Positions 45,081 through 53,948 are shown, counted from the first letter of the stretch. The stretch is 64,000 nt of DNA from Oscillospiraceae bacterium (GCA_015066445.1 SVOK01000004.1:1-64000), one strand, 5' to 3'. Numbers and translations are program-made. Notes: a model not told the origin generated them from the sequence alone.

Positions 45081-46466
45081 TTATTCATTTGATACTATAT
45101 TTCTTATCCATACTCCCTTTTTAACAAATATATATCCGATAATACATTTAATTAAATTGATTAGCTGAACAATTGCATAAAGCCAAAGAATATTAAGCGA
45201 GGTGAAATTGCTTAGCACAAAAGCTACAGGCACACTTACCACCCACATATAACCACTGTCAAACACAAAGGTTATTAGTGTTTTTCCGCCCGAACGCAGG
45301 GTAAAATAAGTAGCATGAGCAAAAGCATCAATAGGCATTACAATAGCGCATATCTGCATTAGCTTTGTTGCGGTGTCACGCACCTCATCGGGGTAGTTAT
45401 AAGCCTTTGGTATAAATATAGCACACACGAAGAATACTATTCCGACAATAACGCTCACAAGCACAGAGAACATTATTAGTTTGCGGCAGGTATCCATTGC
45501 ACCTTTTTCGTCCTTTGCGCCAAGCTGTTGACCGAGCAAAATACCGATAGCAACACCGACCGCCATAAAAGCAACAGAAAAAACATTGAAAAAGGTCTGG
45601 AGAATATTATTAGCCGCCACAACTTCTATACCACGAGCTGAATAACATTGATTAACCGTAGCAATACCCATACTCCAAAGCGCCTCATTAAGCATTAAAG
45701 GCATACCCTTTTTTATAATTTCTTTTACAAGGTTAGCAGGAACATACAGACTTCTATATACGCCGATAATAAAAGGGCTGTTTTTAGCCGTCATACGAGT
45801 CCAGATTATAATTATTACAAGCTCAACATAGCGTGAAGCAACTGTAGCGATAGCGGCGCCCTTAACACCCAGGGCGGGCGCACCGAAATGCCCAAAAATC
45901 AAAATATAGTTAAATACTAAATTTGTTACTACCGCAATACTACCTGCCACCATTGGAAGTACAGGTCTGCCACATTCTCTGAGAGTTCCCGAATAGCATT
46001 GTGACAACGCAAACGGCACCAAGCCAATGAGCATAACATTAAGATAATCCCTTGCTTCTTTTAAAGTGATAACAGGGTCAACATTGCCACTTTCCCCTTG
46101 CAGGTAAAGATTTATAAGCGGTTTGCCCGCAACAATAAACAAAACCACCGCTAATACCGAAAGAATTAAGCTTATAATAAGTTTAAAGCGGAAGGTGTGG
46201 CGAACACCGTTATTATCACCCTTGCCAAAAAACTGCGCACCAAAAATACCCGCACCTGAAATAGCTCCAAAAATGCAAAGGTTAAACACAAATATAAGCT
46301 GGTTTGTAACCGTTACACCCGAACTTGAAGCGATATCAAGTCTGCCAACCATAATATTATCAAGCATATTAACAAGGTTGGTAATGCCGTTTTGAAGCAT
46401 TATCGGTAATGTAAGCGCTAACACCTTTTTATAAAAAGCCTTATCGCCTATATATTTTCTAATCAT
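45081..46466 (-). CDS. MATE family efflux transporter (second copy)
   Basis: A 461-residue membrane protein with twelve predicted helices. It opens KKVLALTLPIMLQNGITNLVNMLDNIMVGRL, typical of NorM-type MATE exporters, with VTVTNQLIFVFNLCIFGAISGAGIFGAQFFG following. It is clearly distinct in sequence from the MATE protein at 28.3-29.6 kb. The ATG at 46466 with AAAGGTGA replaces the track start at 46514. Substrate unknown. It is divergent from spo0A, separated by 256 bp. Confidence 0.92.
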   Translation of the reverse strand: MIRKYIGDKAFYKKVLALTLPIMLQNGITNLVNMLDNIMVGRLDIASSSGVTVTNQLIFVFNLCIFGAISGAGIFGAQFFGKGDNNGVRHTFRFKLIISLILSVLAVVLFIVAGKPLINLYLQGESGNVDPVITLKEARDYLNVMLIGLVPFALSQCYSGTLRECGRPVLPMVAGSIAVVTNLVFNYILIFGHFGAPALGVKGAAIATVASRYVELVIIIIWTRMTAKNSPFIIGVYRSLYVPANLVKEIIKKGMPLMLNEALWSMGIATVNQCYSARGIEVVAANNILQTFFNVFSVAFMAVGVAIGILLGQQLGAKDEKGAMDTCRKLIMFSVLVSVIVGIVFFVCAIFIPKAYNYPDEVRDTATKLMQICAIVMPIDAFAHATYFTLRSGGKTLITFVFDSGYMWVVSVPVAFVLSNFTSLNILWLYAIVQLINLIKCIIGYIFVKKGVWIRNIVSNE

Positions 46467-46662
46467 AAAATCACCTTTGGCATTGTATATCAAAAAGCAA
46501 TTAAAGTCAACCAAAACCGACTCTTTATAACACCGTTTTTAATTGATTTTCTAAATATATAAAACTTCATTAAAATAATTGTTATTTTTACCACTTTTTG
46601 GAAGTATTTTTGTTGAATTTTGCAAAATTTACATTAAACAAGGGTTTTTATTGGTTTTTCGC

Positions 46663-46691
46663 TTGATTTTACAGCGACAATATGTTAATAT
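46663..46691 (+). promoter_or_regulatory. Promoter of spo0A with Spo0A-box-like sites
   Basis: TTGATT and TAATAT are separated by 17 bp. The spacer contains GCGACAA, the complement of TTGTCGC, close to the 0A-box core TTGTCGAA; TTTGTTGAA at about 46609 is a second near match. Autoregulation by Spo0A is plausible but unproven. Confidence 0.55.
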
Positions 46692-46722
46692 ATGTAAAAA
46701 TTTGATGAGGAGAAATTAAAAA

Positions 46723-47490
46723 ATGGAAGAACAAATCAAAATTATTATTGCCGATAGCAACACAGAATTAGGTAAAAATTGTGCTAAAGCATTTGAAAGC
46801 TTCGGAGCCGATGTTGTGATGTGTGAAAAGGATGGTAAAAGAGTGTTAGCCAAAATCAAAAGTGAAAAGCCTGATATTGTATTAGCAGATGTATTTATGC
46901 CAAATTTAGATATTTTTGGAGTACTTAATAAAGTAAATACTATGACCGAATTTGAAAAACCTTTAGTTATGGCAATGTCAAGCTTTGATAATGAGGCACT
47001 TGAAAAAGAAATGATGGACGCAGGCGCAAGCTATTATTTTTTGAAGCCATTTGATATAGGCAATATGACAAAGTTTGTAATGAATTTTTCAAAACACAAG
47101 CTCAGAAATTATAAAACCTTAAAACCCAAAGCCACCGATAAAAATATTTTAGAGCTTCAAATAACCGAGGTATTACATAAAGCAGGAATTCCCGTTCATA
47201 TTAAGGGCTATCAGTATTTAAGAGAAGCGATTATGCTGACTGTTAATGACAGCGAAATGCTAAATGCAGTTACTAAACGCCTCTACCCCACTGTTGCAGA
47301 GATTTTCGGAACAACCGATTCAAGAGTTGAAAGAGCAATACGCCACGCAATAACAGTGGCTTGGGAAAGAAACAACCCTGATACATTAAACCGCCACTTC
47401 GGTTACTGCCTTTACAATGATAACGAAAAGCCCACCAACAGCGAGTTTATTGCTATGGTGAGCGACAGTTTGAAATTAAATTTAAGATAA
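46723..47490 (+). CDS. spo0A: Sporulation master regulator Spo0A
   Basis: A 255-residue response regulator. The receiver domain has the phospho-acceptor Asp in VLADVFMPNLD, the switch Ser in MAMSSFD and Lys in FLKPFD; the C-terminal Spo0A DNA-binding domain carries SRVERAIRHAITVAW. The receiver's paired acidic residues near the N-terminus read IADSN where most Spo0A proteins have ADDN, so one Mg2+-pocket acidic residue is Ser. The usual upstream neighbour spoIVB is absent. GATGAGGAG precedes the ATG; own promoter and terminator. Controls entry into sporulation in Firmicutes. Confidence 0.95.
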   Translation: MEEQIKIIIADSNTELGKNCAKAFESFGADVVMCEKDGKRVLAKIKSEKPDIVLADVFMPNLDIFGVLNKVNTMTEFEKPLVMAMSSFDNEALEKEMMDAGASYYFLKPFDIGNMTKFVMNFSKHKLRNYKTLKPKATDKNILELQITEVLHKAGIPVHIKGYQYLREAIMLTVNDSEMLNAVTKRLYPTVAEIFGTTDSRVERAIRHAITVAWERNNPDTLNRHFGYCLYNDNEKPTNSEFIAMVSDSLKLNLR

Positions 47491-47496
47491 GATACA

Positions 47497-47535
47497 AAAA
47501 TACCGTTCAGCCAGAGTTAGACCGAACGGTATTTT
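47497..47535. terminator. Bidirectional intrinsic terminator
   Basis: The perfect stem AAAATACCGTTC/GAACGGTATTTT lies between the convergent spo0A and degV genes. Confidence 0.92.
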
Positions 47536-47552
47536 ATTATATATAATTTCTA

Positions 47553-48422
47553 TTATCTTTCCTTGCCTATAAAGAAAACTGCAAGAGTGCCGGGACCTGC
47601 GTGAGCGGCAATAACAGGGTCTATCATATTATAAACCACGTTTTTAACGCCATAACGCTTTTTAACCTCAGCTTCAATGAATTTAGCATCCTGCTCACAA
47701 TCACCGTGAACAATGAATATATCCTGATTTGCAACATCGATACCTTTTTCACCGATAGAAGCTATAAGATGCTCCATAGCAGCGGCTCTGCCTCTCGCCT
47801 TGCCTGTTACATAGAGCTTACCGTCATTAGCAACATGGAGCAACGGCTTTATACCAAGAAGAGTTCCGAAAACAGCGCTTGTGCCCGAAAGTCTGCCGCC
47901 ACGCTTTAAGAAAAACAAATCATCAATAGTAAATGTGTGGCAAATAGAAAGTCTGTTCTGCTCTACCCATTCAGCAATTTCTTCCATAGATTTGCCCTCG
48001 TTTTTGAGCTTGACAGCATAATGCACAGCCATACCCTGACCTAAGGAAGCACAAAGAGTATCAACAACCAAAACCTTGCGCTCGGGATAAAGCTCTTGGT
48101 AATCCTCAGCAGCAAGCTTTATGTTCTGGCAAGTACCTGAAAGACCTGAAGAAAAGCAAAGAACTAAAACATCGTCTCCGCCTTCAAGAATTTGAGGTAT
48201 AACCTTATCACAATCTCCTCTGCTTGCAAGTGATGTGGTGATAACAGCCTTTTCACGAAGCAGACGGTAGGTTTCGGCAAAATCGGTTTTTTCACCCTTT
48301 ATATAACTATCATAATCCTTATCGCCTATTCGGTATTTAAGTGAAATCACTTCAACACCGTATTCCTTAATCTGTTTGTCAGTAAGGTTGGCGCAAGAAT
48401 CAGTAACAATTTTAAAGCCCAT
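47553..48422 (-). CDS. DegV family fatty-acid-binding protein
   Basis: A 289-residue two-domain DegV/FakB-like protein. It begins [14 protein letters not shown], has TSLASRGD and the [14 protein letters not shown] lipid head-group loop, and [10 protein letters not shown] near residue 160. FakB proteins hand exogenous fatty acids to the kinase FakA; no fakA is near, so a related role is inferred. AAAAGGAG precedes the ATG. Single-gene unit. Confidence 0.9.
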   Translation of the reverse strand: MGFKIVTDSCANLTDKQIKEYGVEVISLKYRIGDKDYDSYIKGEKTDFAETYRLLREKAVITTSLASRGDCDKVIPQILEGGDDVLVLCFSSGLSGTCQNIKLAAEDYQELYPERKVLVVDTLCASLGQGMAVHYAVKLKNEGKSMEEIAEWVEQNRLSICHTFTIDDLFFLKRGGRLSGTSAVFGTLLGIKPLLHVANDGKLYVTGKARGRAAAMEHLIASIGEKGIDVANQDIFIVHGDCEQDAKFIEAEVKKRYGVKNVVYNMIDPVIAAHAGPGTLAVFFIGKER

Positions 48423-48527
48423 AATTTAAACTCCTTTTTAAAAACTGCTATTAATATATATAATTATTATATATACTTCAACCTACTGATGATTTTTGGA
48501 ATTCTAATAATAAAATATTCACAGTAG

Positions 48528-48556
48528 AGTTTAAAATTTCAACTCTACTGTGAATA
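48528..48556 (-). terminator. Intrinsic terminator after cobalamin operon
   Basis: The stem ATTCACAGTAGAGTT/AACTCTACTGTGAAT is 15 bp; on the minus strand it is followed by ATTTTATTATT. Confidence 0.85.
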
Positions 48557-48565
48557 GAATTTCCT

Positions 48566-49108
48566 TTATTTAAGCGGTTTTAAAGCCTTATCAAGTGAAT
48601 TTGTGAGTACCCTGTAAAGCAAAAGGGTTAAAATAAAATTTCCGCCGCAATGCAAAAGGTCAAACCAGATGCCACCTATTATATTCGCCACACCCATTGA
48701 AATTCCGCCTATGATAAAATAAGGAACCGAACAAAATGTGCCAAACAACAAACCGTAAATCGCAGAAAGCAAGGCATAGAAAATGGCACTATCGATTTTT
48801 CTTACAAGAAAAATAACAATGCACAAAATTGCCCATACATACAAGTAATTTATTACCCACATTGAAAGTCCATAGGTCATAATTTCACAAAAAACAAACA
48901 CATAAACTGCCACAAAGGCTTTTACCCCGAATTTACGTGTTATTAAGATTATGAGTAATGATACTATTTCTATATTTGGCAGTCCCGACATTACCACCTG
49001 AGAGACATACATCAACACACCCAAAAGGATAAGGACTAATATTTCAAACAGTTTAACTCGGTGTGTGCGTGATTTCAAATTCGTCACCGTCCGCAACAGG
49101 CAATTCAT
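48566..49108 (-). CDS. Membrane protein, probable ECF-type cobalamin-uptake S component
   Basis: A hydrophobic protein of up to 180 residues with five or six helices (FEILVLILLGVLMYVSQVVMS, VNYLYVWAILCIVIFLV, FILTLLLYRVLTNSLDKALK). Size, helix pattern and position behind a cobalamin riboswitch fit an energy-coupling-factor substrate-binding component for cobalamin or a precursor. It overlaps the end of the DUF4430 gene by 56 bp in another frame. A TTG at 49078 with GGTGA upstream is an alternative start giving 170 residues. The ECF ATPase/EcfT module is not in the window. Confidence 0.7.
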   Translation of the reverse strand: MNCLLRTVTNLKSRTHRVKLFEILVLILLGVLMYVSQVVMSGLPNIEIVSLLIILITRKFGVKAFVAVYVFVFCEIMTYGLSMWVINYLYVWAILCIVIFLVRKIDSAIFYALLSAIYGLLFGTFCSVPYFIIGGISMGVANIIGGIWFDLLHCGGNFILTLLLYRVLTNSLDKALKPLK

Positions 49109-49445
49109 TCATACCTGCATTTGTCATTTCGCCGCCCTTAGTAACGCACCACCAAGCGCCATCCTTATTGTAATCAGCCCGTACACCGTCTATGTAGGTA
49201 TAAAAGCCCGATTTGTACTCATCTTCCTTGATAAGCTTTTCTTCTAACAATGCATCTGCCAAGAATTCAGCATCGGTGCTTATTTCAAACTCTTTTTCGG
49301 ATTTATTCTCATAAACCACCGTTACAAGAATATCCTTATCACCTTTTTGGGTTTCGGGTAAGTTTTTAATAAGTACCACGCCGAATACCGCCACTAATAC
49401 AGCTACCAAAGCCGCCAAGCCAATAATAATTTTTTTGTTTTTCAT
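49053..49445 (-). CDS. DUF4430 domain protein, membrane-anchored, probable cobalamin-binding
   Basis: A 130-residue exported protein: signal anchor KKIIIGLAALVAVLVAVFGVVLI, then one DUF4430 (transcobalamin C-terminal-like) domain with FLADALLEEKLI, GFYTYIDGV and AWWCVTKGG. DUF4430 proteins often lie with ECF transporters in cobalamin-riboswitch operons, suggesting an extracellular capture domain; binding is inferred. The track start (49565) runs through the riboswitch; the ATG at 49445 behind AAAGGAG is preferred. Upstream control: see the riboswitch and hairpin. Confidence 0.82.
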   Translation of the reverse strand: MKNKKIIIGLAALVAVLVAVFGVVLIKNLPETQKGDKDILVTVVYENKSEKEFEISTDAEFLADALLEEKLIKEDEYKSGFYTYIDGVRADYNKDGAWWCVTKGGEMTNAGMNELPVADGDEFEITHTPS

Positions 49446-49453
49446 TTTAAAAA

Positions 49454-49493
49454 CTCCTTTGTATTGTGTCTTAACAACATCAATACAAAGGAG
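49454..49493 (-). promoter_or_regulatory. Hairpin sequestering the DUF4430 ribosome binding site
   Basis: The 13-bp inverted repeat CTCCTTTGTATTG/CAATACAAAGGAG has the AAAGGAG ribosome binding site as its 3' arm, followed by TTTTT then AAAATG. It can block translation or act as a terminator, the likely output of the riboswitch upstream. Confidence 0.85.
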
Positions 49494-49573
49494 ATATATG
49501 CACAAAAATAAGGCCGCAATACTCGGCATTAAGCTGCAACATACACCGTCAATTACTCGTGACACTCTGTATT

Positions 49574-49727
49574 GATAGCTAACGGCGAGTATTCCGACTT
49601 ATTGCGCGGGACTTCGGGGTTAAGTCTCAGGCTTTGCGTCTTCCCATAAGCTGACTTACAGTGACATTATGCAAAGCTTAACGCAAATTACGGCGACGAG
49701 TTCGCAGAGGAATTGCACCTCTATTCC
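49574..49727 (-). promoter_or_regulatory. Cobalamin riboswitch
   Basis: On the minus strand the leader carries AGAGGTGC near the 5' end, GTCACTG, ATGGGAAG, and the B12-box-like AAGTCGGAATACTCGCCGT near the 3' end. The order matches the adenosylcobalamin-class riboswitch; precise subclass not determined. Confidence 0.85.
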
Positions 49728-49749
49728 AGTTTAAATCTTTTTAAATCAA

Positions 49750-49783
49750 AAAGATACCGCCAGCCCTTGCTAAGCGGTATCAT
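49750..49783 (-). terminator. Intrinsic terminator after ABC-F gene, overlapping a promoter
   Basis: The stem GATACCGC/GCGGTATC is followed by TTTTTG on the minus strand. Its 5' arm begins right after the -10 element of the cobalamin operon promoter. Confidence 0.85.
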
Positions 49784-49810
49784 TTTAACACTAACTTAAA
49801 ATTATGTCAA
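49782..49810 (-). promoter_or_regulatory. Sigma-A promoter of cobalamin operon
   Basis: On the minus strand a perfect TTGACA and TAAAAT are separated by 17 bp. The expected start point (about 49775) falls inside the terminator's 5' arm, so new transcripts lack most of that arm. Confidence 0.78.
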
Positions 49811-49814
49811 TATA

Positions 49815-51713
49815 TTAAATCAAATTTGCGAGTTCTTCTGACAAGCGCTCCCATTCACCCATGGCAATATCAAGATCGGTCTGAAGCTCCTCCTGCTCTT
49901 TCTGAAGTTCAGAAAGCTTTAAATAATCGGACAAATTTTCCTCAAGCTGAAGCTCTGCCTCAATACCGCCGAGCTTTTCCTCCAAAAGGGCAATTTTTTC
50001 CTCCGCCTTTTTAACCGCCCTCTCCTTTTTAGATTTTTCCTTTAAAGGGGTAACATAGGTCTTTTTCTCTTTTTGAGGTTTAATCTCCGCTACAACGGTT
50101 TCCTGTGGCTTTTTAAGGCTTTCGAGATAATTTTCATATCCGTAATTATAAAGCACAGTTTCCCCACTCTTAAAATCAAGCACCTTCGTTGCTATCTTTT
50201 TGATAAAATAGCGGTCGTGAGAAACGAATATCACCGTACCCGAAAAACCTGCAAGCATTTCTTCAAGTGTTTCCTTACCAACAATATCCATATGGTTTGT
50301 GGGCTCATCCAAAATAAGAAAATTCGGTCGCTTTTTGAAAATTTTGCAAAGTGCCAAACGCACACGCTCTCCACCCGAAAGCACATTGACAGTTTTGAAA
50401 ACATCCTCACCGCTGAATAAAAATGCTCCTAATGAGCTTCTTGCTTCAAACTCTGTAAGACTTGGAAATTCATTCATAAAATCATCAAGAACGGTATTAT
50501 CACTTTCGTACTGCGCCATTTGCTGATCAAAATAGCCAATACTTGCTCTGCCACTGAATTCAAATCTGCCTGATAACGGCTTCACCGCTCCCACAAGAGT
50601 TCTTATAAAGGTAGACTTACCCAGTCCGTTACCGCCTATTATACCTATACGGTCGCCCTTTTCAACCTTTAAATTAACTGTGGACAATGGTTTATCATAG
50701 CCAACCGCCAAATCGCATACCTGAAGCATATCCTTAACACCTGCGTCGATTGGCTCAAAATCAGCATTAAAGGTACGCAAATCATAAGATTCGGGAGCTT
50801 CAATTGGTATCATTCGTTCAATTTGCTTCAGCTTTGACTGAGCCATTGCCGCCTTGGTGGGCTTATATTTAAAACGGATAACAAGCTCATTAAGGCGCTC
50901 TATTTCCTTTTTTTGTGCTAAATACTCCTTTTTTTGTTGCTCACGCACCTGTTTTTTAAGCTCGGTGAATTTAGTATAATTTCCAACATATTTATAGGTT
51001 TTACCGTGTTCAATTTCATAAACTGTATTAACAACATTATCAAGGAACATTCTATCGTGCGAAACTATAACAAAAGCCTTTTTATACTCCTTTAAATATT
51101 CCTCAAGCCATTCTATGGCTTCAATATCAAGGTGGTTTGTAGGCTCGTCCAGGAGCAGAATTTCAGGCTTTGATAACAGAAGCTTTAAAAAGGCGATTTT
51201 AGTCCGCTGTCCGCCCGAAAATTCATAAAGAGGTCGGGTTTTCTGCTCATCTGTAAACCCGAAATGCTTTAACGCCGCCTCATATTCCCTTTCAAAATAG
51301 AAACCTCCCAAATTAGTAAATGTATCTAAAAGATTAGTATAAAGCTTTATACTCTCATCGCTTCCGGTAATCTCCATATCAAGCTGAGCCGAATCCATTT
51401 GCTCCTTTATAGACAAAATTTCGGTATAAGCGCTTCTTATTTCTTCAATTAAGGTTACACTGTCATCGCTAAAGGTCATCTGAGAAAGTGTACCGATTTT
51501 AGGTTTGCCCGAAACTGTAAAAAAGCTATCCGTTTCACTTTCGCTTTTAACAATATCATATTCACCTGAAATAAGCTTTAAAAGGGTGGTTTTTCCGCAA
51601 CCGTTACGTCCTACAACGGCAATTCGGCTACTATCATTAACTTCAAAATTAACCGAGCTTAGTATTCTCTCGCCCGATAAATCCACTGCGCCGTTTTGAA
51701 TTTTAAGCTGCAT
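49815..51713 (-). CDS. ABC-F family ATP-binding protein
   Basis: A 632-residue protein with two ABC ATPase domains and no membrane segments. First domain: Walker A GRNGCGKTT, signature EFSGGQRTK, Walker B LLLDEPTNHLD. Second: GGNGLGKST, LSGGERVRLA, LILDEPTNHMD. A charged interdomain linker and a C-terminal coiled coil (EEKIALLEEKLGGIEAELQ) are typical of ABC-F translation factors, some of which give antibiotic resistance; subgroup cannot be set. GGAGGA precedes the ATG. Next gene upstream is the trigger-factor-like lipoprotein. Confidence 0.94.
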   Translation of the reverse strand: MQLKIQNGAVDLSGERILSSVNFEVNDSSRIAVVGRNGCGKTTLLKLISGEYDIVKSESETDSFFTVSGKPKIGTLSQMTFSDDSVTLIEEIRSAYTEILSIKEQMDSAQLDMEITGSDESIKLYTNLLDTFTNLGGFYFEREYEAALKHFGFTDEQKTRPLYEFSGGQRTKIAFLKLLLSKPEILLLDEPTNHLDIEAIEWLEEYLKEYKKAFVIVSHDRMFLDNVVNTVYEIEHGKTYKYVGNYTKFTELKKQVREQQKKEYLAQKKEIERLNELVIRFKYKPTKAAMAQSKLKQIERMIPIEAPESYDLRTFNADFEPIDAGVKDMLQVCDLAVGYDKPLSTVNLKVEKGDRIGIIGGNGLGKSTFIRTLVGAVKPLSGRFEFSGRASIGYFDQQMAQYESDNTVLDDFMNEFPSLTEFEARSSLGAFLFSGEDVFKTVNVLSGGERVRLALCKIFKKRPNFLILDEPTNHMDIVGKETLEEMLAGFSGTVIFVSHDRYFIKKIATKVLDFKSGETVLYNYGYENYLESLKKPQETVVAEIKPQKEKKTYVTPLKEKSKKERAVKKAEEKIALLEEKLGGIEAELQLEENLSDYLKLSELQKEQEELQTDLDIAMGEWERLSEELANLI

Positions 51714-51749
51714 TAACCGTTCCTCCTTTTAAATTTCAGTTAAAGTAAT

Positions 51750-51773
51750 TTGGGCGAACTGCTGTCCGCCCAA
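51750..51773 (-). terminator. Possible intergenic hairpin terminator
   Basis: The stem TTGGGCG/CGCCCAA follows the lipoprotein gene and precedes the ABC-F gene. The T-tract on the minus strand is poor (ATTACTTT), so read-through is likely. Confidence 0.5.
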
Positions 51774-51778
51774 GGTTT

Positions 51779-52795
51779 TTATTTTATTTTAGCGTAACCC
51801 TTGATAATCTTGGATACCTTTTCGCTTACAACCATATTTTCGAAATAGTACTCTCCGTAATATTCCTTTAATTGGTCTGCGGTTACTTCGCTCTCACCGA
51901 TTTCCTTAATCATTTCTTTAATTCGATTGTCAACATCCTCGGTGGTAACTTCCTCTTTTTCCTTATCAAGAATAGCATAAAGCACCATCTGCTCGTTCAT
52001 TAAAGGATATACCTGCTCATCAAGAAACTTTTTATCAAATGCTTCTTGGGTCATACCGGTCTGAGAAATATAAGTATCAATAGTCATACCGTAATACTGA
52101 AGATTTTTTTCAAAAAGCTTGATTAAATCGTTCTTTAAGATTTCGATATCCTCCTCAGGATAATCCTTGACCTTAGATTTATCTATAACTGTTTCAAGCA
52201 AATTACCCTTTATAGCACGGTCCTTAACATCTGCCTCATATTCCTTTAAGGTTTTAAAATTAATCTGCTTGTAATAATCCTCAGGAGACATAGGGTCTGT
52301 GGTTTTTACGTAATTTACCTTAACAGTAAACACAACAGCCTTACCTGCAAGGTCGCTGCTTTGATAGTTTGTTGGGAAAGTGAGATTAAGGTCTACTGTG
52401 CTGCCTATTTCAACACCGATAAGACCGGTTTCAAAACCATCAATAAAGCTATTAGAACCGATTGTTAAATCGTATCCCGAAGCTGTACCGCCCTCAAATG
52501 CAACACCGTCTTTTTTACCAACATAATCAATATTAGCGGTATCACCATTTGCTACAGTACCCTCGGTTTTTCTAACATATAAACCGTAATCCTCAACATC
52601 GCCTGCGATAATCTCATCATATAATTTCTTAAACTCATCCGACGAAGTATCAATTTTAATTCCCTTGTATTCTGCCAAATCTACATATTTAGTAAGCTTT
52701 ACAGATTTGTAAAGTATTCTGTCCTTCTCGCCACACCCTGTAAGACAAAGTGCCGCAAAAGCTACAACTAAAATTAAACTTATTATTCTTTTCAT
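51779..52795 (-). CDS. Trigger-factor-like FKBP-type peptidyl-prolyl isomerase lipoprotein
   Basis: A 338-residue exported lipoprotein: signal peptide with lipobox LTGC at residues 18-21, an FKBP-like PPIase domain as in trigger factor (NGDTANIDYVGKKDGVAFEGG, FIDGFETGLIGVEIG), then an alpha-helical trigger-factor C-terminal-like chaperone region. It lacks the ribosome-binding N-terminal domain. It likely folds exported proteins at the outer membrane face, in place of PrsA; inferred. The start overlaps the prfB stop (ATATGA), with GGGAG before it. Confidence 0.87.
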   Translation of the reverse strand: MKRIISLILVVAFAALCLTGCGEKDRILYKSVKLTKYVDLAEYKGIKIDTSSDEFKKLYDEIIAGDVEDYGLYVRKTEGTVANGDTANIDYVGKKDGVAFEGGTASGYDLTIGSNSFIDGFETGLIGVEIGSTVDLNLTFPTNYQSSDLAGKAVVFTVKVNYVKTTDPMSPEDYYKQINFKTLKEYEADVKDRAIKGNLLETVIDKSKVKDYPEEDIEILKNDLIKLFEKNLQYYGMTIDTYISQTGMTQEAFDKKFLDEQVYPLMNEQMVLYAILDKEKEEVTTEDVDNRIKEMIKEIGESEVTADQLKEYYGEYYFENMVVSEKVSKIIKGYAKIK

Positions 52796-53928
52796 ATTTC
52801 TTCTCCCTCTGCGTTTCCTAACTCACCGTTAGAAGCCGCTTTTAAATAAGCATTTATAAATCCATCCAGATCGCCGTCCATAACAGCATTGATATTACCC
52901 GATTCAAAGCCTGTTCGGTGGTCCTTAGCAAGAGTGTAAGGCATAAATACATAAGACCTTATCTGCGAACCCCAGGCAATTTCCTTTTGAACACCCTTAA
53001 TATCCTCAATTTTTTCAAGATGCTCGCGCTCTTTAATTTCCAAAAGCTTGGATTTAAGCATACGCATTGCCTGATCTCTGTTCTGGAACTGACTTCTCTC
53101 ATTCTGACACGCAACGACTATGCCTGTTGGAATATGAGTAAGTCTTACCGCAGAAGAGGTTTTATTAATATGCTGTCCGCCCGCTCCCGAAGAACGGAAA
53201 ACGTCCATTTTAACATCTTCTTCTCTTATCTCTATATCAGCATCGTCTGCGATTTCAGGCATAACCTCAAGAGAAGCAAACGAGGTGTGACGTCTGCCCG
53301 AAGCATCAAACGGAGACACACGCACAAGTCGGTGTACACCAGATTCACTCTTCAGATATCCATAAGCATTTTCACCCTCTATAAGCAGGGTTGCGCTTTT
53401 AAGACCCGCCTCATCACCGTCAAGAAAGTCAAGCATCTGCACCTTGAAGCCGTGACGCTCTGTCCAACGTGTGTACATACGCACAAGCATTGAAACCCAG
53501 TCCATTGCCTCTGTACCGCCTGCACCTGCGTGAAAAGTGAGAATTGCATTATTTTTATCATATTCCCCTGTAAGCAGAGTCTGAAGCCTTAAAGAAGCTA
53601 AATTGTTTTCAAGCTCGGTTATAGAAGCCTCTATTTCCTCAACGAGTGAAAGGTCGGCCTCCTCGTCGCCCATTTCGATAAGCACCAAAAGGTCATCAAA
53701 GGAAGCACACATTCTGTCATAGGTTTCAACTGTGTTTTTAAGCTTTCCTGTTCTTTGAAGTATCTTCTGGGAATTTTCCATATCGTCCCAAAAGCCTGGA
53801 GCCGAAGCCTTGGTTTCAAGCTCTTCAATTTCACGGGTTAATCTATCATAACCCAAAGCGTCCTTAAGGTCACGAAGCTCACCCTCGTTTGATAAAAGAC
53901 GCAAATTAAGCTGCTCAAATTCAAGCAT
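52792..53928 (-). CDS. prfB: Peptide chain release factor 2
   Basis: It recognises UAA and UGA stop codons and hydrolyses peptidyl-tRNA. The 378-residue protein has the GGQ motif in SSGAGGQHINKTSSAV (about residue 244) and the SPF tripeptide in VRVSPFDASGRR. The N-terminal reading frame is continuous from an ATG behind CGGAGGA, so the programmed +1 frameshift that controls many prfB genes is absent. It lies between prmA and the lipoprotein gene. Confidence 0.97.
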   Translation of the reverse strand: MLEFEQLNLRLLSNEGELRDLKDALGYDRLTREIEELETKASAPGFWDDMENSQKILQRTGKLKNTVETYDRMCASFDDLLVLIEMGDEEADLSLVEEIEASITELENNLASLRLQTLLTGEYDKNNAILTFHAGAGGTEAMDWVSMLVRMYTRWTERHGFKVQMLDFLDGDEAGLKSATLLIEGENAYGYLKSESGVHRLVRVSPFDASGRRHTSFASLEVMPEIADDADIEIREEDVKMDVFRSSGAGGQHINKTSSAVRLTHIPTGIVVACQNERSQFQNRDQAMRMLKSKLLEIKEREHLEKIEDIKGVQKEIAWGSQIRSYVFMPYTLAKDHRTGFESGNINAVMDGDLDGFINAYLKAASNGELGNAEGEEI

Positions 53929-53948
53929 AATTTTCCTCCGTTAATAAA

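Noticed and set aside
44602-45088. Three overlapping minus-strand ORFs across the tRNA-Ser(GCU) region (44602-44883, 44832-45041, 44876-45088)
   Set aside because: They read through the tRNA, its fragments and the 116-bp repeats and have no ribosome binding sites; they are artefacts of repeat and tRNA sequence.
49574-49727. Lysine riboswitch (AGAGGTGC at the 5' end is similar)
   Set aside because: The rest of the leader shows cobalamin-type landmarks, including a B12-box-like segment, and the genes served are not lysine-related.
52918-53493. 191-residue plus-strand ORF opposite prfB
   Set aside because: Shadow ORF; prfB is clear on the minus strand.
53800-53928. Programmed +1 frameshift in prfB
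   Set aside because: The N-terminal coding region is one continuous frame with no in-frame early stop.
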